Source: UBA5314 sp040217815 | Lineage (GTDB): Bacteria; Bacillota; Syntrophomonadia; Syntrophomonadales; Syntrophomonadaceae | Direction of reading: 5' to 3' | Length of the DNA stretch: 64,000 bases | Assembly (NCBI GenBank): GCA_040217815.1 | Contig: JBEHWI010000012.1 | Location: 30,625-94,624 of the forward strand | Shown here: piece by piece, positions 53,069 to 60,602 of the stretch | Layout of the letters: the number at the start of each line of letters is the position of its first letter | Position numbering within the stretch: the stretch's first letter is position 1 | Position numbers and translations under genes: made by a program | The notes under the pieces: model-generated | Told to the model about the DNA's origin: nothing | The model's database searches: none | What the model saw: the letters and a program-made list of their open reading frames with translations, nothing else

Positions 53069-53464
53069 TTGACCCAAATTACTTTTCTTACTACCGCAAA
53101 TGGAGTTCAAAATAGTAATCTTGGGAGTTCATCGCCTTGTAACGGGACTTACTGGTGTTTGCGCAAGGAAGACATTCCTGTACAGGCAATTATTAAAGAA
53201 GGACAGCCTGGTGCAGTATTGACTCAGATTGCAGAGAATATCAAAGCCGCTCTTATCGTTATTGGTTCTCATAACAGAGGATCCATGGGTTTATTTTTTA
53301 TGGGAAGCGTTTCCAACTATGTTCTCCATAATGCAGCATGCCCGGTACTAGTTGTAAAAATCAACTTAGGATCAATATATATGTTAAGCTACTGCGCTGT
53401 ACAGGGTAGTAGCTTTTTCAGTTCGGTCGCTCTGGACTACGACACAATGAGCAATTCAAGCTGA
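53069..53464 (+). pseudogene. Universal stress protein remnant
   Basis: Only the C-terminal half of a universal stress protein is recognisable, from about 53166 to 53362: VQAIIKEGQPGAVLTQIAEN, then ALIVIGSHNRGSMGLFFMGS and VLHNAACPVLVVK, containing the ATP-binding G-x2-G-x9-G(S/T) pattern. The upstream part of the frame is not homologous and the tail after VVK is extra. It has no convincing ribosome site. It is probably cargo decay within the relic element. Confidence 0.65.
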
Positions 53465-53600
53465 ATAGACAGCGAAAAACCCAGCCAACAACCGTATATT
53501 GAAAGATAAACATTAGTGCGGCGAAGTCATAAATAAACCATTATGTTGCAAATTTCTTATATAATAGACAAAAAAGCGTATTGAGTAGGGTGGGGAATTT

Positions 53601-53867
53601 ATGAAAATTAAAAAAGACTATTTACTACGAGAAATTGCAGGTGTTCATATTGTTGTTCCAGTTGGCGAGCGGGTTATTGATTTTAAAGGCATGATGACAC
53701 TCAATGATAGTGGTTGTTTTATCTGGAAATGCTTATCTGATAACATCACCTATGAGCAATTGCTCTCTTCAATTTTAGATGAATATGAAATTGAAGAAGC
53801 TACAGCCCGGACTGATCTGGATGAATTTCTTAATACAGCTCGGGAAAACGGGGTGCTCGATGAATGA
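53601..53867 (+). CDS. PqqD-like RiPP recognition protein
   Basis: An 88-residue PqqD-family protein, the small winged-helix module that binds a RiPP leader and presents it to a radical SAM enzyme. Typical features are the central GMMTLNDSGCFIWKCL block (LN.xG..iW) and the following helical half ILDEYEIEEATARTDLDEFL. It starts at ATG behind TAGGGTGGGG and overlaps the radical SAM gene by four bases (ATGA). TATAAT at 53560-53565 could be the -10 of the operon promoter, without a clear -35. Base composition is more AT-rich than the fatty-acid genes. Confidence 0.88.
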   Translation: MKIKKDYLLREIAGVHIVVPVGERVIDFKGMMTLNDSGCFIWKCLSDNITYEQLLSSILDEYEIEEATARTDLDEFLNTARENGVLDE

Positions 53868-55012
53868 GCATTGAAGATAAGAAAACAAGCAACAATGAGC
53901 TGGCCCAAAAATGGCAGAATACTGAAATGACGATGGCGGCCTATGCAGCGCAACGGCATATACCGCTTGGCGGTACTTTCGAATTGACACCGCGATGCAA
54001 TTTGAAATGCAAAATGTGTTACGTCCGTCTTGATAGGCAGCAAATGAATTCGATAGGCCGGGAAATGACAGCCAAGGAATGGATAACTATAGCTGAAGCA
54101 GCTGCTGATGCCGGAACATTAAACCTTCTCCTAACAGGAGGAGAGCCTCTTATACGGGCGGATTTTGAAGAGATATATACCGCTTTATCCACATTAGGAT
54201 TTATTATTACTTTGAATACAAATGCCACTCTGATGACACCGGATTTATTAAACCTGTTTAAAAAATATCCGCCAACAGCAACCAATGTTACGCTTTATGG
54301 AGCGTCTCCACAGACCTATGAAAAAATTTGCGGCAATCCTGACGACTTCGGTAAAACCATAGACGGCTTGGAGATGCTTTCCAAGGTCCCGACAGTATTG
54401 GAAGTACGTACTACTTTTATCAAGGACAATGCCCAGGAGCTTGATGCGATTCGGGCCATAGCCAATCAATACACAAAGCGGTATGCAATCAATACCATGG
54501 TTAATAAACCCGTACGTGGTGCTGTATCTGCTGCTGAGTGCTGTCGTTTAACTCCATCACAGATATTTGACATTGATGAAGCTAATGAAAATTATTATAA
54601 GGAACTCAACAGTAAAACAGAAGATGCAATAGAATACGGTATGGAAAAGGACAATTTTTCGGATGTCAAGTATTATGGTTTTGATTTACCCCCCAAAATA
54701 ATTACCTGTCTAGCTGCTAAGTCAATGTATTGGATAACCTGGGATGGGAAAATGCTCCCCTGTGGTTCATTTTCCAGCCCCTACACGCTGCCGCTGGAAG
54801 AGGGATTTAGGACCGCCTGGGACCGTCTCCCTACATTATTTGAAGATATTATGCTACCTCAGGAATGCAGGCAATGCGAATATTCAAACGGAAGCTGTTC
54901 AAATTGCCCGGCCATACTTCAGACAGAATCGGGATCTTTTGACAAAATATCAAGATATATCTGTGAAACCGCCAAAGAACGGGCTTTGCGTACTAGGACA
55001 AAAGCTCGGTGA
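53864..55012 (+). CDS. Radical SAM/SPASM peptide-modifying enzyme
   Basis: A 382-residue radical SAM enzyme that probably installs crosslinks in the adjacent precursor peptide. The SAM-cluster motif is C45-x3-C49-x2-C52 in TPRCNLKCKMC; LLTGGEPL is the glycine-rich SAM loop. The C-terminal SPASM region has Cys residues in ITCLAAKSMY, MLPCGSF, ECRQCEYSNGSCSNC and RYIC, enough for two auxiliary 4Fe-4S clusters. It overlaps the PqqD-like gene. The chemistry (thioether, C-C or other) cannot be read from the sequence. Confidence 0.9.
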   Translation: MSIEDKKTSNNELAQKWQNTEMTMAAYAAQRHIPLGGTFELTPRCNLKCKMCYVRLDRQQMNSIGREMTAKEWITIAEAAADAGTLNLLLTGGEPLIRADFEEIYTALSTLGFIITLNTNATLMTPDLLNLFKKYPPTATNVTLYGASPQTYEKICGNPDDFGKTIDGLEMLSKVPTVLEVRTTFIKDNAQELDAIRAIANQYTKRYAINTMVNKPVRGAVSAAECCRLTPSQIFDIDEANENYYKELNSKTEDAIEYGMEKDNFSDVKYYGFDLPPKIITCLAAKSMYWITWDGKMLPCGSFSSPYTLPLEEGFRTAWDRLPTLFEDIMLPQECRQCEYSNGSCSNCPAILQTESGSFDKISRYICETAKERALRTRTKAR

Positions 55013-55082
55013 AATCAGGTCTTGCAGACAATTTGGGACTATGGTACAATAACACCAAGGACTAGAGGGTGAGGTGCAAATT

Positions 55083-55262
55083 ATGAAAAAGGTTTATGAA
55101 AAACCAGAATTGAATGCTAAAGCTTACGCCCAATTTGAAAATGTTTTTACTGCATGTGACAAAGGAAATGCCAGCCCGCAGGGATGCGAATCGAATACAT
55201 ATGCTACCGAGCATTCCGGGCCCAGGTGGAGCGCACATTTTGCTGACAGTTATACCTCATAG
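55083..55262 (+). CDS. Putative RiPP precursor peptide
   Basis: A 59-residue peptide between the radical SAM and kinase genes. The N-terminal MKKVYEKPEL looks like a leader recognition segment seen in many clostridial RiPP precursors. The C-terminal half is rich in small and polar residues, with C25 and C35 and aromatics Y40, W49, F53 and Y57 that could be crosslinked. No double-glycine motif is present. ATG 55083 is chosen behind GAGGGTGAGG; GTG 55074 overlaps it. A strong hairpin follows the stop, which would favour precursor expression over the downstream genes. Confidence 0.7.
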   Translation: MKKVYEKPELNAKAYAQFENVFTACDKGNASPQGCESNTYATEHSGPRWSAHFADSYTS

Positions 55263-55281
55263 AACGTTAGAGTGAAACAAC

Positions 55282-55319
55282 AAAACAGGCACACTTACAG
55301 TGTGCCTGTTTTGTTTCAT
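55282..55319 (+). terminator. Hairpin after the precursor gene (terminator or attenuator)
   Basis: AAAACAGGCACAC (55282-55294) pairs with GTGTGCCTGTTTT (55300-55312) around TTACA, followed by GTTTC. It is a very strong stem with Ts in its descending arm. Partial termination here would give more precursor than kinase and peptidase. Confidence 0.75.
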
Positions 55320-55350
55320 CTATACATTTTTACTTCTTGGAGGAGATTAT

Positions 55351-56220
55351 TTGTCTAAATTCCGTTTTTCAGATTTAATTGTCGAGATTGAAGCGCCTGA
55401 ATGGGTAGTGCATAAAAATCTTCTGGAATTTTCATGTTCGAACGGGGATCCCGATGTTCGCATACAAATTATCTTTGAAAAACTTCCCCGGCTGCCATTG
55501 GATGAAGCTATGCTAATAGTAAAAACGTCAGGCAAATCAATCTATGACATTCAAGGATCTGTATATAGTGTTTGTGGATATGAATATGACATTCCATCTG
55601 GTATTATTGCAGCGAAAGACAGGTCCTTTTGTACAATGTATGTAGATCCGGAATTTAGTGAACCTGTCGATGAAACAATAGTGCATAATGTAAGTGACGG
55701 TATTTTTTGTGCTCTGCGTGAAGTAATAGTTGCAGTATTAGCTCGAAAATATGGCCTTATAATCCACTCAAGTACAATTGTATGGAATGCGAAAGGGGTT
55801 GTTTTTTCGGCCCCCTCTGGAACTGGCAAATCTACTCATGCCCACCTATGGCAGCAGCGATATCAAACGCCTATTTTAGACGGTGATGCTACAGCTTGTA
55901 GAATAATTGAAGGAATACCTGTTGTTTATGGTTTGCCTTGGTGTGGAACCTCGGGTGAGTTTATGAATCAGAGTGCTCCCCTTGGTGCAATTGTGTTTTT
56001 AGAACAGGCTGAAAAAAACGAAATTGAAAAACTGAACCAGTACGAAGCCTTCATGAGACTCGCTGCCAGATCCTTCCTGCTGCGTTGGGATGTTGAAGCG
56101 ATGGATCATTCACTAAATACTGTTCAAGAGATCGTAAATAATATAGACTGCTATTTACTTAAATGCTTACCTGATTATGATGCGGTTGAGTTGGTGAAAA
56201 AATGTTTGGACCAAAATTAG
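55351..56220 (+). CDS. HPr kinase-like P-loop protein of the RiPP cassette
   Basis: A 289-residue protein of the HprK-like P-loop kinase group often found in RiPP clusters. Walker A is APSGTGKSTHAHLW near residue 155, with LDGDATACRI downstream as in HprK. The N-terminal 140 residues have no recognisable domain. TTG 55351 is chosen because GGAGGAG lies six bases upstream; earlier in-frame codons lie inside the hairpin. It overlaps the peptidase gene by 19 bases. A role in phosphorylating the precursor or its modified form is possible but unproven. Confidence 0.8.
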   Translation: MSKFRFSDLIVEIEAPEWVVHKNLLEFSCSNGDPDVRIQIIFEKLPRLPLDEAMLIVKTSGKSIYDIQGSVYSVCGYEYDIPSGIIAAKDRSFCTMYVDPEFSEPVDETIVHNVSDGIFCALREVIVAVLARKYGLIIHSSTIVWNAKGVVFSAPSGTGKSTHAHLWQQRYQTPILDGDATACRIIEGIPVVYGLPWCGTSGEFMNQSAPLGAIVFLEQAEKNEIEKLNQYEAFMRLAARSFLLRWDVEAMDHSLNTVQEIVNNIDCYLLKCLPDYDAVELVKKCLDQN

Positions 56221-56672
56221 AAAAAAGTCTTATCCCAGCTTCAGAATGGTCATCGGCCATATTGCCGATTCTGGAACAAGGGCACACTTTGAAGATGCCA
56301 TTTTCAGGTTTAAGTATGCATCCTTTGCTTGTAGGCGGAAGAGACGAAGTATTGCTTGAGAGCGTTTCTGGTAGAAAGCTCAAGCGTGGAGATATAGTGC
56401 TTTTTGTCCAGGAAGATGGAACACATGTACTGCACCGCATTCACCATATAAAGAACAACACATATTTTATGCTGGGGGATGCTCAGGTCTGGATTGAAGG
56501 GCCAGTCCCTGCAGACAAAGTATTGGGAATTGCTACGGTGCTCATCCGAAAAAATAAAATGATATCAAGCAGGCGAATTGATTATTTAATTATATCGCAC
56601 TTGTGGCTGCTGCTGCGTCCGGTTAGACCTATGATTTTGAAGGCTATCAAACGTTTACGAAAACATGGTTGA
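56202..56672 (+). CDS. S24/S26-family peptidase (SipW-like Ser/His dyad)
   Basis: A 156-residue signal-peptidase-like protein. The nucleophile is Ser38 in SGLSMHPLL, and RGDIVLF follows. The base position holds His78 in VLHRIHHI, as in SipW or archaeal and ER-type enzymes, rather than the Lys of ordinary bacterial signal peptidase. YFMLGDA is the third block. A hydrophobic segment lies near the C-terminus, not at the N-terminus. It may cut the leader from the modified peptide. It is the last gene of the cassette. Confidence 0.8.
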   Translation: MFGPKLEKSLIPASEWSSAILPILEQGHTLKMPFSGLSMHPLLVGGRDEVLLESVSGRKLKRGDIVLFVQEDGTHVLHRIHHIKNNTYFMLGDAQVWIEGPVPADKVLGIATVLIRKNKMISSRRIDYLIISHLWLLLRPVRPMILKAIKRLRKHG

Positions 56673-57076
56673 TAAACCTGGCTCATCCTTTATCTTCATA
56701 AGCTTCCATGCAGCGCAGGGGGACAGTTATCGAGTATCATGTTCTGCTTTTTTTTTGCTCCTAAAAAACCACTTCAAATCTCTGGATATTAACCTCCATT
56801 CTTGAGCCTTTTCTAGTATTTCTCACTTAACCAGAACATATGCTCTGATTTGGCATTGATTTAACAAAGAACATATGTATAGGTGATAAGATGCGCAGGA
56901 TCGCATATTTAAAACGGAACAAAAACCCCAACGGCTGGAATAAATGCCTTGATTTATGCAGCTAGTATACCCTTTTGTTAAGCAATTGAATAATGAAGCC
57001 GTATACCTGGACTTAGCAATCTGATTGATAATACGTCTGCACATAAGAGATGCAGCGTTAGGAGAGCGAGCTACTA
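56673..57076. other. Non-coding stretch between peptidase and integrase relic
   Basis: No supportable gene. A GGGGACAGTTAT motif at 56718-56729 resembles the REP-like units near 3359. Two GAACATATG motifs (about 56833 and 56871) are separated by 38 bases. A 24-codon frame from ATG at about 56891 is too short to interpret. Confidence 0.4.
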
Positions 57077-58090
57077 AACACCTTCATTGGCCTTACTTGC
57101 AGTAATGGTGGAGCAGATTACACTCTTCTTAGAGGGAGTGATGCTATTCAAGATATTCTTCCCATTGACCTAGAAAGCTAATATCTAAAGCTGCAGAAGG
57201 ACGGTAAAAAAGCCAAGAAAAAAGATGAATCCGGTAATGTAACTATTACTTCAATCGGTGGCCTGGCTCAACAAACTGTAATGCATATCCACAACATCAT
57301 AAACCCGGCCCTGGAAAAAGCAGCAGATAATGGCTACATAACGAGGAACCCGGCTGCAAAAGTTGATAAAAAACGCATATTAAAGCTGGTTCCGACCCGA
57401 GTCCCGAGACCTCTAAACGCTGAAGAAGTGGGGAGGTATCTCCAGAATGTCTCACACCGTAGGCTATCATCACTATTTATATTAGACCTATGCACTGGCA
57501 TGAGACGCGGGGAGTTGCTCGGTCTACATTGGGCTGACATAGACCACGAAAACCGCGAAATTAAGTTAGAAAGGCAAATACAACGGGTTCAGAACGTAGA
57601 CGGCCCGGGAAGTTATCTAGGCTATACAGGATTAAAAACCCAGAAGTCTCAAAGAACAATCAAATTGCCGCTACTTGCTTACAACGAACTCATGGCCCAT
57701 AAAGAACGCCAGGGCCAGGAGAAAGCCGAAGCTGGCAAAGGGTATAAGGACGAAGACCTGATATTCTGCACGGCGATCGGAACCAAGCTAGATCCACGCA
57801 GGGTATACGATATTCACTGCCAAACCTTAGTAAAGGCCAATATTAAGCACATAGCATTTCATGATCTCAGGCATACGGTTGCCACCTTACTTCTTCAGGC
57901 CGGAGAAAGCACAAAAAGCATTCAAGAGCTTCTGGGCCATTCAGACATTAGGACAACCCTGGGAACCTATGCCCATGTCTTGGATGAAATGAAGGCAGCT
58001 ACGGCGGAAAAGTTAGATGGTATTACTAGTGAAGCTTATTCAATGGTTAAGCCCGATAAATCCCTAAATACAACGGATAATAACTCATAA
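57077..58090 (+). pseudogene. Tyrosine integrase with in-frame stop (relic)
   Basis: The catalytic half is intact from 57281: Arg in CTGMRRGELLGLHW, Lys region in KTQKSQRTIKLP, HxxR in FHDLRHTVATLLL, His in LLGHSDIRTT and the Tyr in GTYAHVLDEM. Upstream in the same frame, YLKLQKDGKKAKKKDES and GLAQQTVMHIHNIINPALE match the core-binding domain of ICE and phage integrases. A TAA at 57179-57181 interrupts it directly after DLES, and the N-terminal arm-binding domain is not seen. The longest open product (269 residues from ATG 57281) lacks the N-terminal parts. It ends 82 bases before the right tRNA fragment. Confidence 0.8.
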
Positions 58091-58100
58091 TATCAATGCT

Positions 58101-58125
58101 ACTGCTGTCGCCACTGCTGTCAAAA
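58101..58125. repeat. Direct repeats (ACTGCTGTC) left of the right attachment site
   Basis: ACTGCTGTC at 58101-58109 and 58113-58121, the second followed by AAAA. They resemble the ACTGCGGTC repeats on the other side of the tRNA fragment and may be integrase arm sites. Confidence 0.5.
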
Positions 58126-58160
58126 AATAAAAAAAGCACTTCCAAGAATCTTGAAAGTGC
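58122..58160 (-). terminator. Minus-strand terminator downstream of the right tRNA 3' fragment
   Basis: GCACTT-CAAG (58136-58145 region) and CTTG-AAGTGC (58151-58160 region) form a stem; on the minus strand it is followed by a T-rich run. It parallels the terminator beside the left copy, though the sequence differs. Confidence 0.65.
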
Positions 58161-58171
58161 CGATTTATCGG

Positions 58172-58225
58172 ATGGTACGCCCGAGAGGAATCGAACCTCC
58201 GCACCCGGCTCCGGAGTATGACTTC
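58172..58225 (-). repeat. Right attachment site: 3' half of tRNA-Arg(CCG)
   Basis: On the minus strand this reads from an anticodon loop (CTCCGGA, anticodon CCG) through GCCGG, a variable region, the T-arm and the acceptor 3' strand to ACCA. Bases 58172-58200 are identical to 52805-52833. The D-arm and 5' acceptor strand are absent to the right, so this is not an intact tRNA. Confidence 0.82.
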
Positions 58226-58332
58226 CGTTTTCTTTGCCAATCCTATCCCCTCATTTGTTGTCCTAAAAATTAAGGGCATTCATGCCATTCTCAAAATCAC
58301 TTTCCTGCCATTTCGCATAAATTCCTTTTCCA

Positions 58333-58358
58333 ACTGCGGTCAAAAACTGCGGTCAAAA
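58333..58358. repeat. Tandem 13-bp direct repeat (ACTGCGGTCAAAA)
   Basis: Two perfect, adjacent copies (58333-58345 and 58346-58358) between the tRNA fragment and the divergent gene at 58363. Together with the related pair at 58101 they flank the attachment site, as integrase or excisionase arm sites do. Confidence 0.7.
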
Positions 58359-58362
58359 AAAT

Positions 58363-59463
58363 TTACTTACTTCTTTTTTTCTCTCGCTTTTTTCTTCTTT
58401 CTTGCAGATGCGCGACCATTGCATTTAGCATTTCATCTTTATCTAGCTTTTGAGGAAGCAGTTCTTTACTAAATTGTTTCAATTCCTCGTACTCGGCATC
58501 CGTTATATGATTTCTTGCTGAAGGGCGGTTTTTCCAATTCCTGATTACGGCAAGAGCACCTTGCCGTTGATACATTGCCCAACTCATAGTGTCCCGGGAA
58601 AGAATATCTGAAAATGGGACGATCCTATTCGCATCATATGGAGCAAAATCCCCTATAACATAACTTAATATAAAGAAAGTATATAAATCCTTGGGGATTA
58701 GTTTTAATGAAAGCCCATTTTTTTCGCTAAAACTAGCTTTATATTTAAAACTATTTTCCAAAATCCAATTCAAATTTAATAGCGCTACGTCCTTGCACCA
58801 TTTAATGATTTCCTCTCTGTATGGCTTTTCTGGTCCTTTATTTGGCAATAAAAACCCTTCACCATCTTTGCTTGCCTTTCCAACGAGCCAATGCAGCCCT
58901 TCAGGGCTTAGCGAGGATAATAAATATTTGACAGAAAAGCTTCCTGAATGGTTTGGGAAAAACATTATTGCACGCTTGTAAGGTTCATAAAGGTTATGTT
59001 GCAGAGTGCGCCAATAATCGGAGTCAAAAAGTTTCTTTTTTGTAGAACCACTATAAGAAGTTAGAAAAATATATAGTTGATAAAACCTCAACCTTATTTG
59101 ATCAACGGTTAATCTTTTATTTCTAAATAATGGCCCCCATTTTTCGGAGTAATCCGAGACAGACATGATTAAAGCGAGATCATCAAACTCGTTAAAAATA
59201 TTGGTTCGAGCTATTGATATTAAATCTTCCCAAGCTTTTTCATCATCTAATTCCTGGTTTGCCGATTTCACGTCTTCGGTTATTAAGATGGGCCATTTAA
59301 CTGGATCGCCTTCTTTAATGAGATAACCGGACGCTTCGGCGGAAGCCTTAACCCTTGCCTGAATATCTTTGGGAGCTTCTTCGTATTCAACTCTAACTAT
59401 ACATGATTTCAGTTCTGGCCTCTCAAAAGAAACAAGTACTTGTTTCTTACCCACCAGCCTCAT
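58363..59463 (-). CDS. Hypothetical protein, 366 residues
   Basis: A soluble, mixed alpha/beta protein of unknown family with a very basic C-terminus (RRKKREKKRSK). No catalytic motif, membrane helix or signal peptide is visible. ATG 59463 is chosen because a promoter on this strand has its -10 at 59492-59497, which excludes the longer upstream frame; GTG 59454 with AGGATGAGG just ahead is an alternative. It is AT-rich relative to the chromosome and lies at the left end of the second element, divergent from an excisionase-like gene, so it is probably accessory cargo. Confidence 0.7.
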   Translation of the reverse strand: MRLVGKKQVLVSFERPELKSCIVRVEYEEAPKDIQARVKASAEASGYLIKEGDPVKWPILITEDVKSANQELDDEKAWEDLISIARTNIFNEFDDLALIMSVSDYSEKWGPLFRNKRLTVDQIRLRFYQLYIFLTSYSGSTKKKLFDSDYWRTLQHNLYEPYKRAIMFFPNHSGSFSVKYLLSSLSPEGLHWLVGKASKDGEGFLLPNKGPEKPYREEIIKWCKDVALLNLNWILENSFKYKASFSEKNGLSLKLIPKDLYTFFILSYVIGDFAPYDANRIVPFSDILSRDTMSWAMYQRQGALAVIRNWKNRPSARNHITDAEYEELKQFSKELLPQKLDKDEMLNAMVAHLQERRKKREKKRSK

Positions 59464-59491
59464 CCTTTCTGTTCGGAGTGTTCGCATTACC

Positions 59492-59520
59492 ATTATACAA
59501 TGAAACCATGGTAAAAACAA
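59492..59520 (-). promoter_or_regulatory. Promoter for the minus-strand hypothetical protein
   Basis: On the minus strand: TTGTTT (59520-59515), a 17-base spacer, then TATAAT (59497-59492). It would start transcription just ahead of the chosen ATG. Confidence 0.65.
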
Positions 59521-59554
59521 TGATTCACAAGTCCATGAAAGGAGATATCGGGCT

Positions 59555-59752
59555 ATGGATAAATCCGAGTTTTCATTTGAGGCGCTGCCGGATTTAATTA
59601 CCCCCAGGCAGCTTACCGAGGCCGGTTATCCGGGAGGGAAAAATGCGGTGTATTCGTTATTTTGCCGTAAAGATTTCCCATCGCTAAGACACGGTAAAAA
59701 ATTACTTGTGTCAAAACCGGCCCTATTAACCTATTTTAAGGCGGCAAATTAG
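59555..59752 (+). CDS. Excisionase-like helix-turn-helix protein
   Basis: A 65-residue DNA-binding protein of the excisionase/AlpA type. It has LITPRQLTEAGYPGGKNAVYSL (the helix-turn-helix) and KDFPSLRHGKKLLVSKPALLTYF (the wing). It starts at ATG behind AAAGGAGAT, divergent from the minus-strand gene. Such proteins direct excision or regulate element genes. Bases 59753-59864 downstream show no gene. Confidence 0.75.
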   Translation: MDKSEFSFEALPDLITPRQLTEAGYPGGKNAVYSLFCRKDFPSLRHGKKLLVSKPALLTYFKAAN

Positions 59753-59912
59753 TCGCTATAAAGCATCCATAGACGGTTCTTTAAAAACTGAACACCCCAC
59801 CACCAATATTAGTGGCGCACGGTCCGAGCGATAGGGACCAGGATAGGCATACCAGGTCGATACCGTGGAGCCGGGAAGGTCTGGAAAACAAAGTCCTCTT
59901 TATGGCCGAAAC

Positions 59913-60602
59913 ATGGAGGAGAAAAATAAAACCCGGCGGGTGGGCCGTCGGGTGAAGGCGGTGATTTATTATTTGAATAATGCACTTCTTATAACTGATT
60001 ATACCGAAATTACGCGGAAAATCAAAGAAGCCATTCGCATAGAGGACATTATATCAGAGGTTGTTCAATTGTCCTGGAGAGGGCATGTAGGATGGGGCCT
60101 ATGTTGTTTTCACCAAGAAAAAACAGGCAGTCTTACGGTAGATAAAGAAAAACAGCTCTTTTACTGTCATGGCTGTCATGTGGGCGGAGACGTTTATAAG
60201 TTTGTTATGTTGCGTGATAAATGCTCGTTTCGGGAAGCCCAGGCGTATCTAGCCGAGCGGGCCGGCATCTCTGTAAATGAAAAGGTTCCGATTGAAGCGT
60301 ACCGTGCCAGGCGAAAAGCCGAACAGGAGCGGCAAAAGAAACAAGACGTAGAGCAAGCCCTGGCTAAACTGGTTAAAGTGACCCGGCTTGAGGTTTTCGC
60401 TGCCGAACGGTGGGTATATTCCATTCGAAAGACAATCGTTGACGTTGAGCGGTTGGATAGCCCAGTAGCTCAATGGGCTATAAAACATGGGCCGCATATT
60501 GAAAGAATTGCAGATACACTGATCGGCGGCGATCAAACAGAACAAATGCAGGCGTGTTTGGCCTGGGAGGGGCTCAAAAATTATGGAAAATTATTTCGAT
60601 AG
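59913..60602 (+). CDS. CHC2 zinc-finger primase domain protein
   Basis: A 229-residue protein with a DnaG-type CHC2 zinc finger (CCFHQEKTGSLTV, then FYCHGCHVGGDVYKFVM). The N-terminal IKEAIRIEDIISEVVQLSWRG segment and LAERAGI after the finger match primases. The toprim catalytic domain is absent, so it is the DNA-recognition half only, as in many phage and ICE replication modules. The start is uncertain: ATG 59913, GTG 59865 and GTG 59953 are all in frame and none has a good ribosome site. It overlaps the ATPase gene by 20 bases. Confidence 0.82.
   Translation: MEEKNKTRRVGRRVKAVIYYLNNALLITDYTEITRKIKEAIRIEDIISEVVQLSWRGHVGWGLCCFHQEKTGSLTVDKEKQLFYCHGCHVGGDVYKFVMLRDKCSFREAQAYLAERAGISVNEKVPIEAYRARRKAEQERQKKQDVEQALAKLVKVTRLEVFAAERWVYSIRKTIVDVERLDSPVAQWAIKHGPHIERIADTLIGGDQTEQMQACLAWEGLKNYGKLFR

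Noticed and set aside
56831..56883. LexA-type operator pair (GAACATATG)
   Set aside because: The second half-sites do not match GTTC; no intact gene follows.
56823..57044. Minus-strand 73-codon frame
   Set aside because: No ribosome site and no recognisable pattern, inside a non-coding stretch.
52805..58225. Intact tRNA-Arg genes
   Set aside because: Only the 3' part is present in both copies; D-arm and 5' acceptor strand are missing.
59753..59864. Small RNA between the excisionase-like and CHC2 genes
   Set aside because: Some local pairing but no terminator or promoter that supports a transcript.
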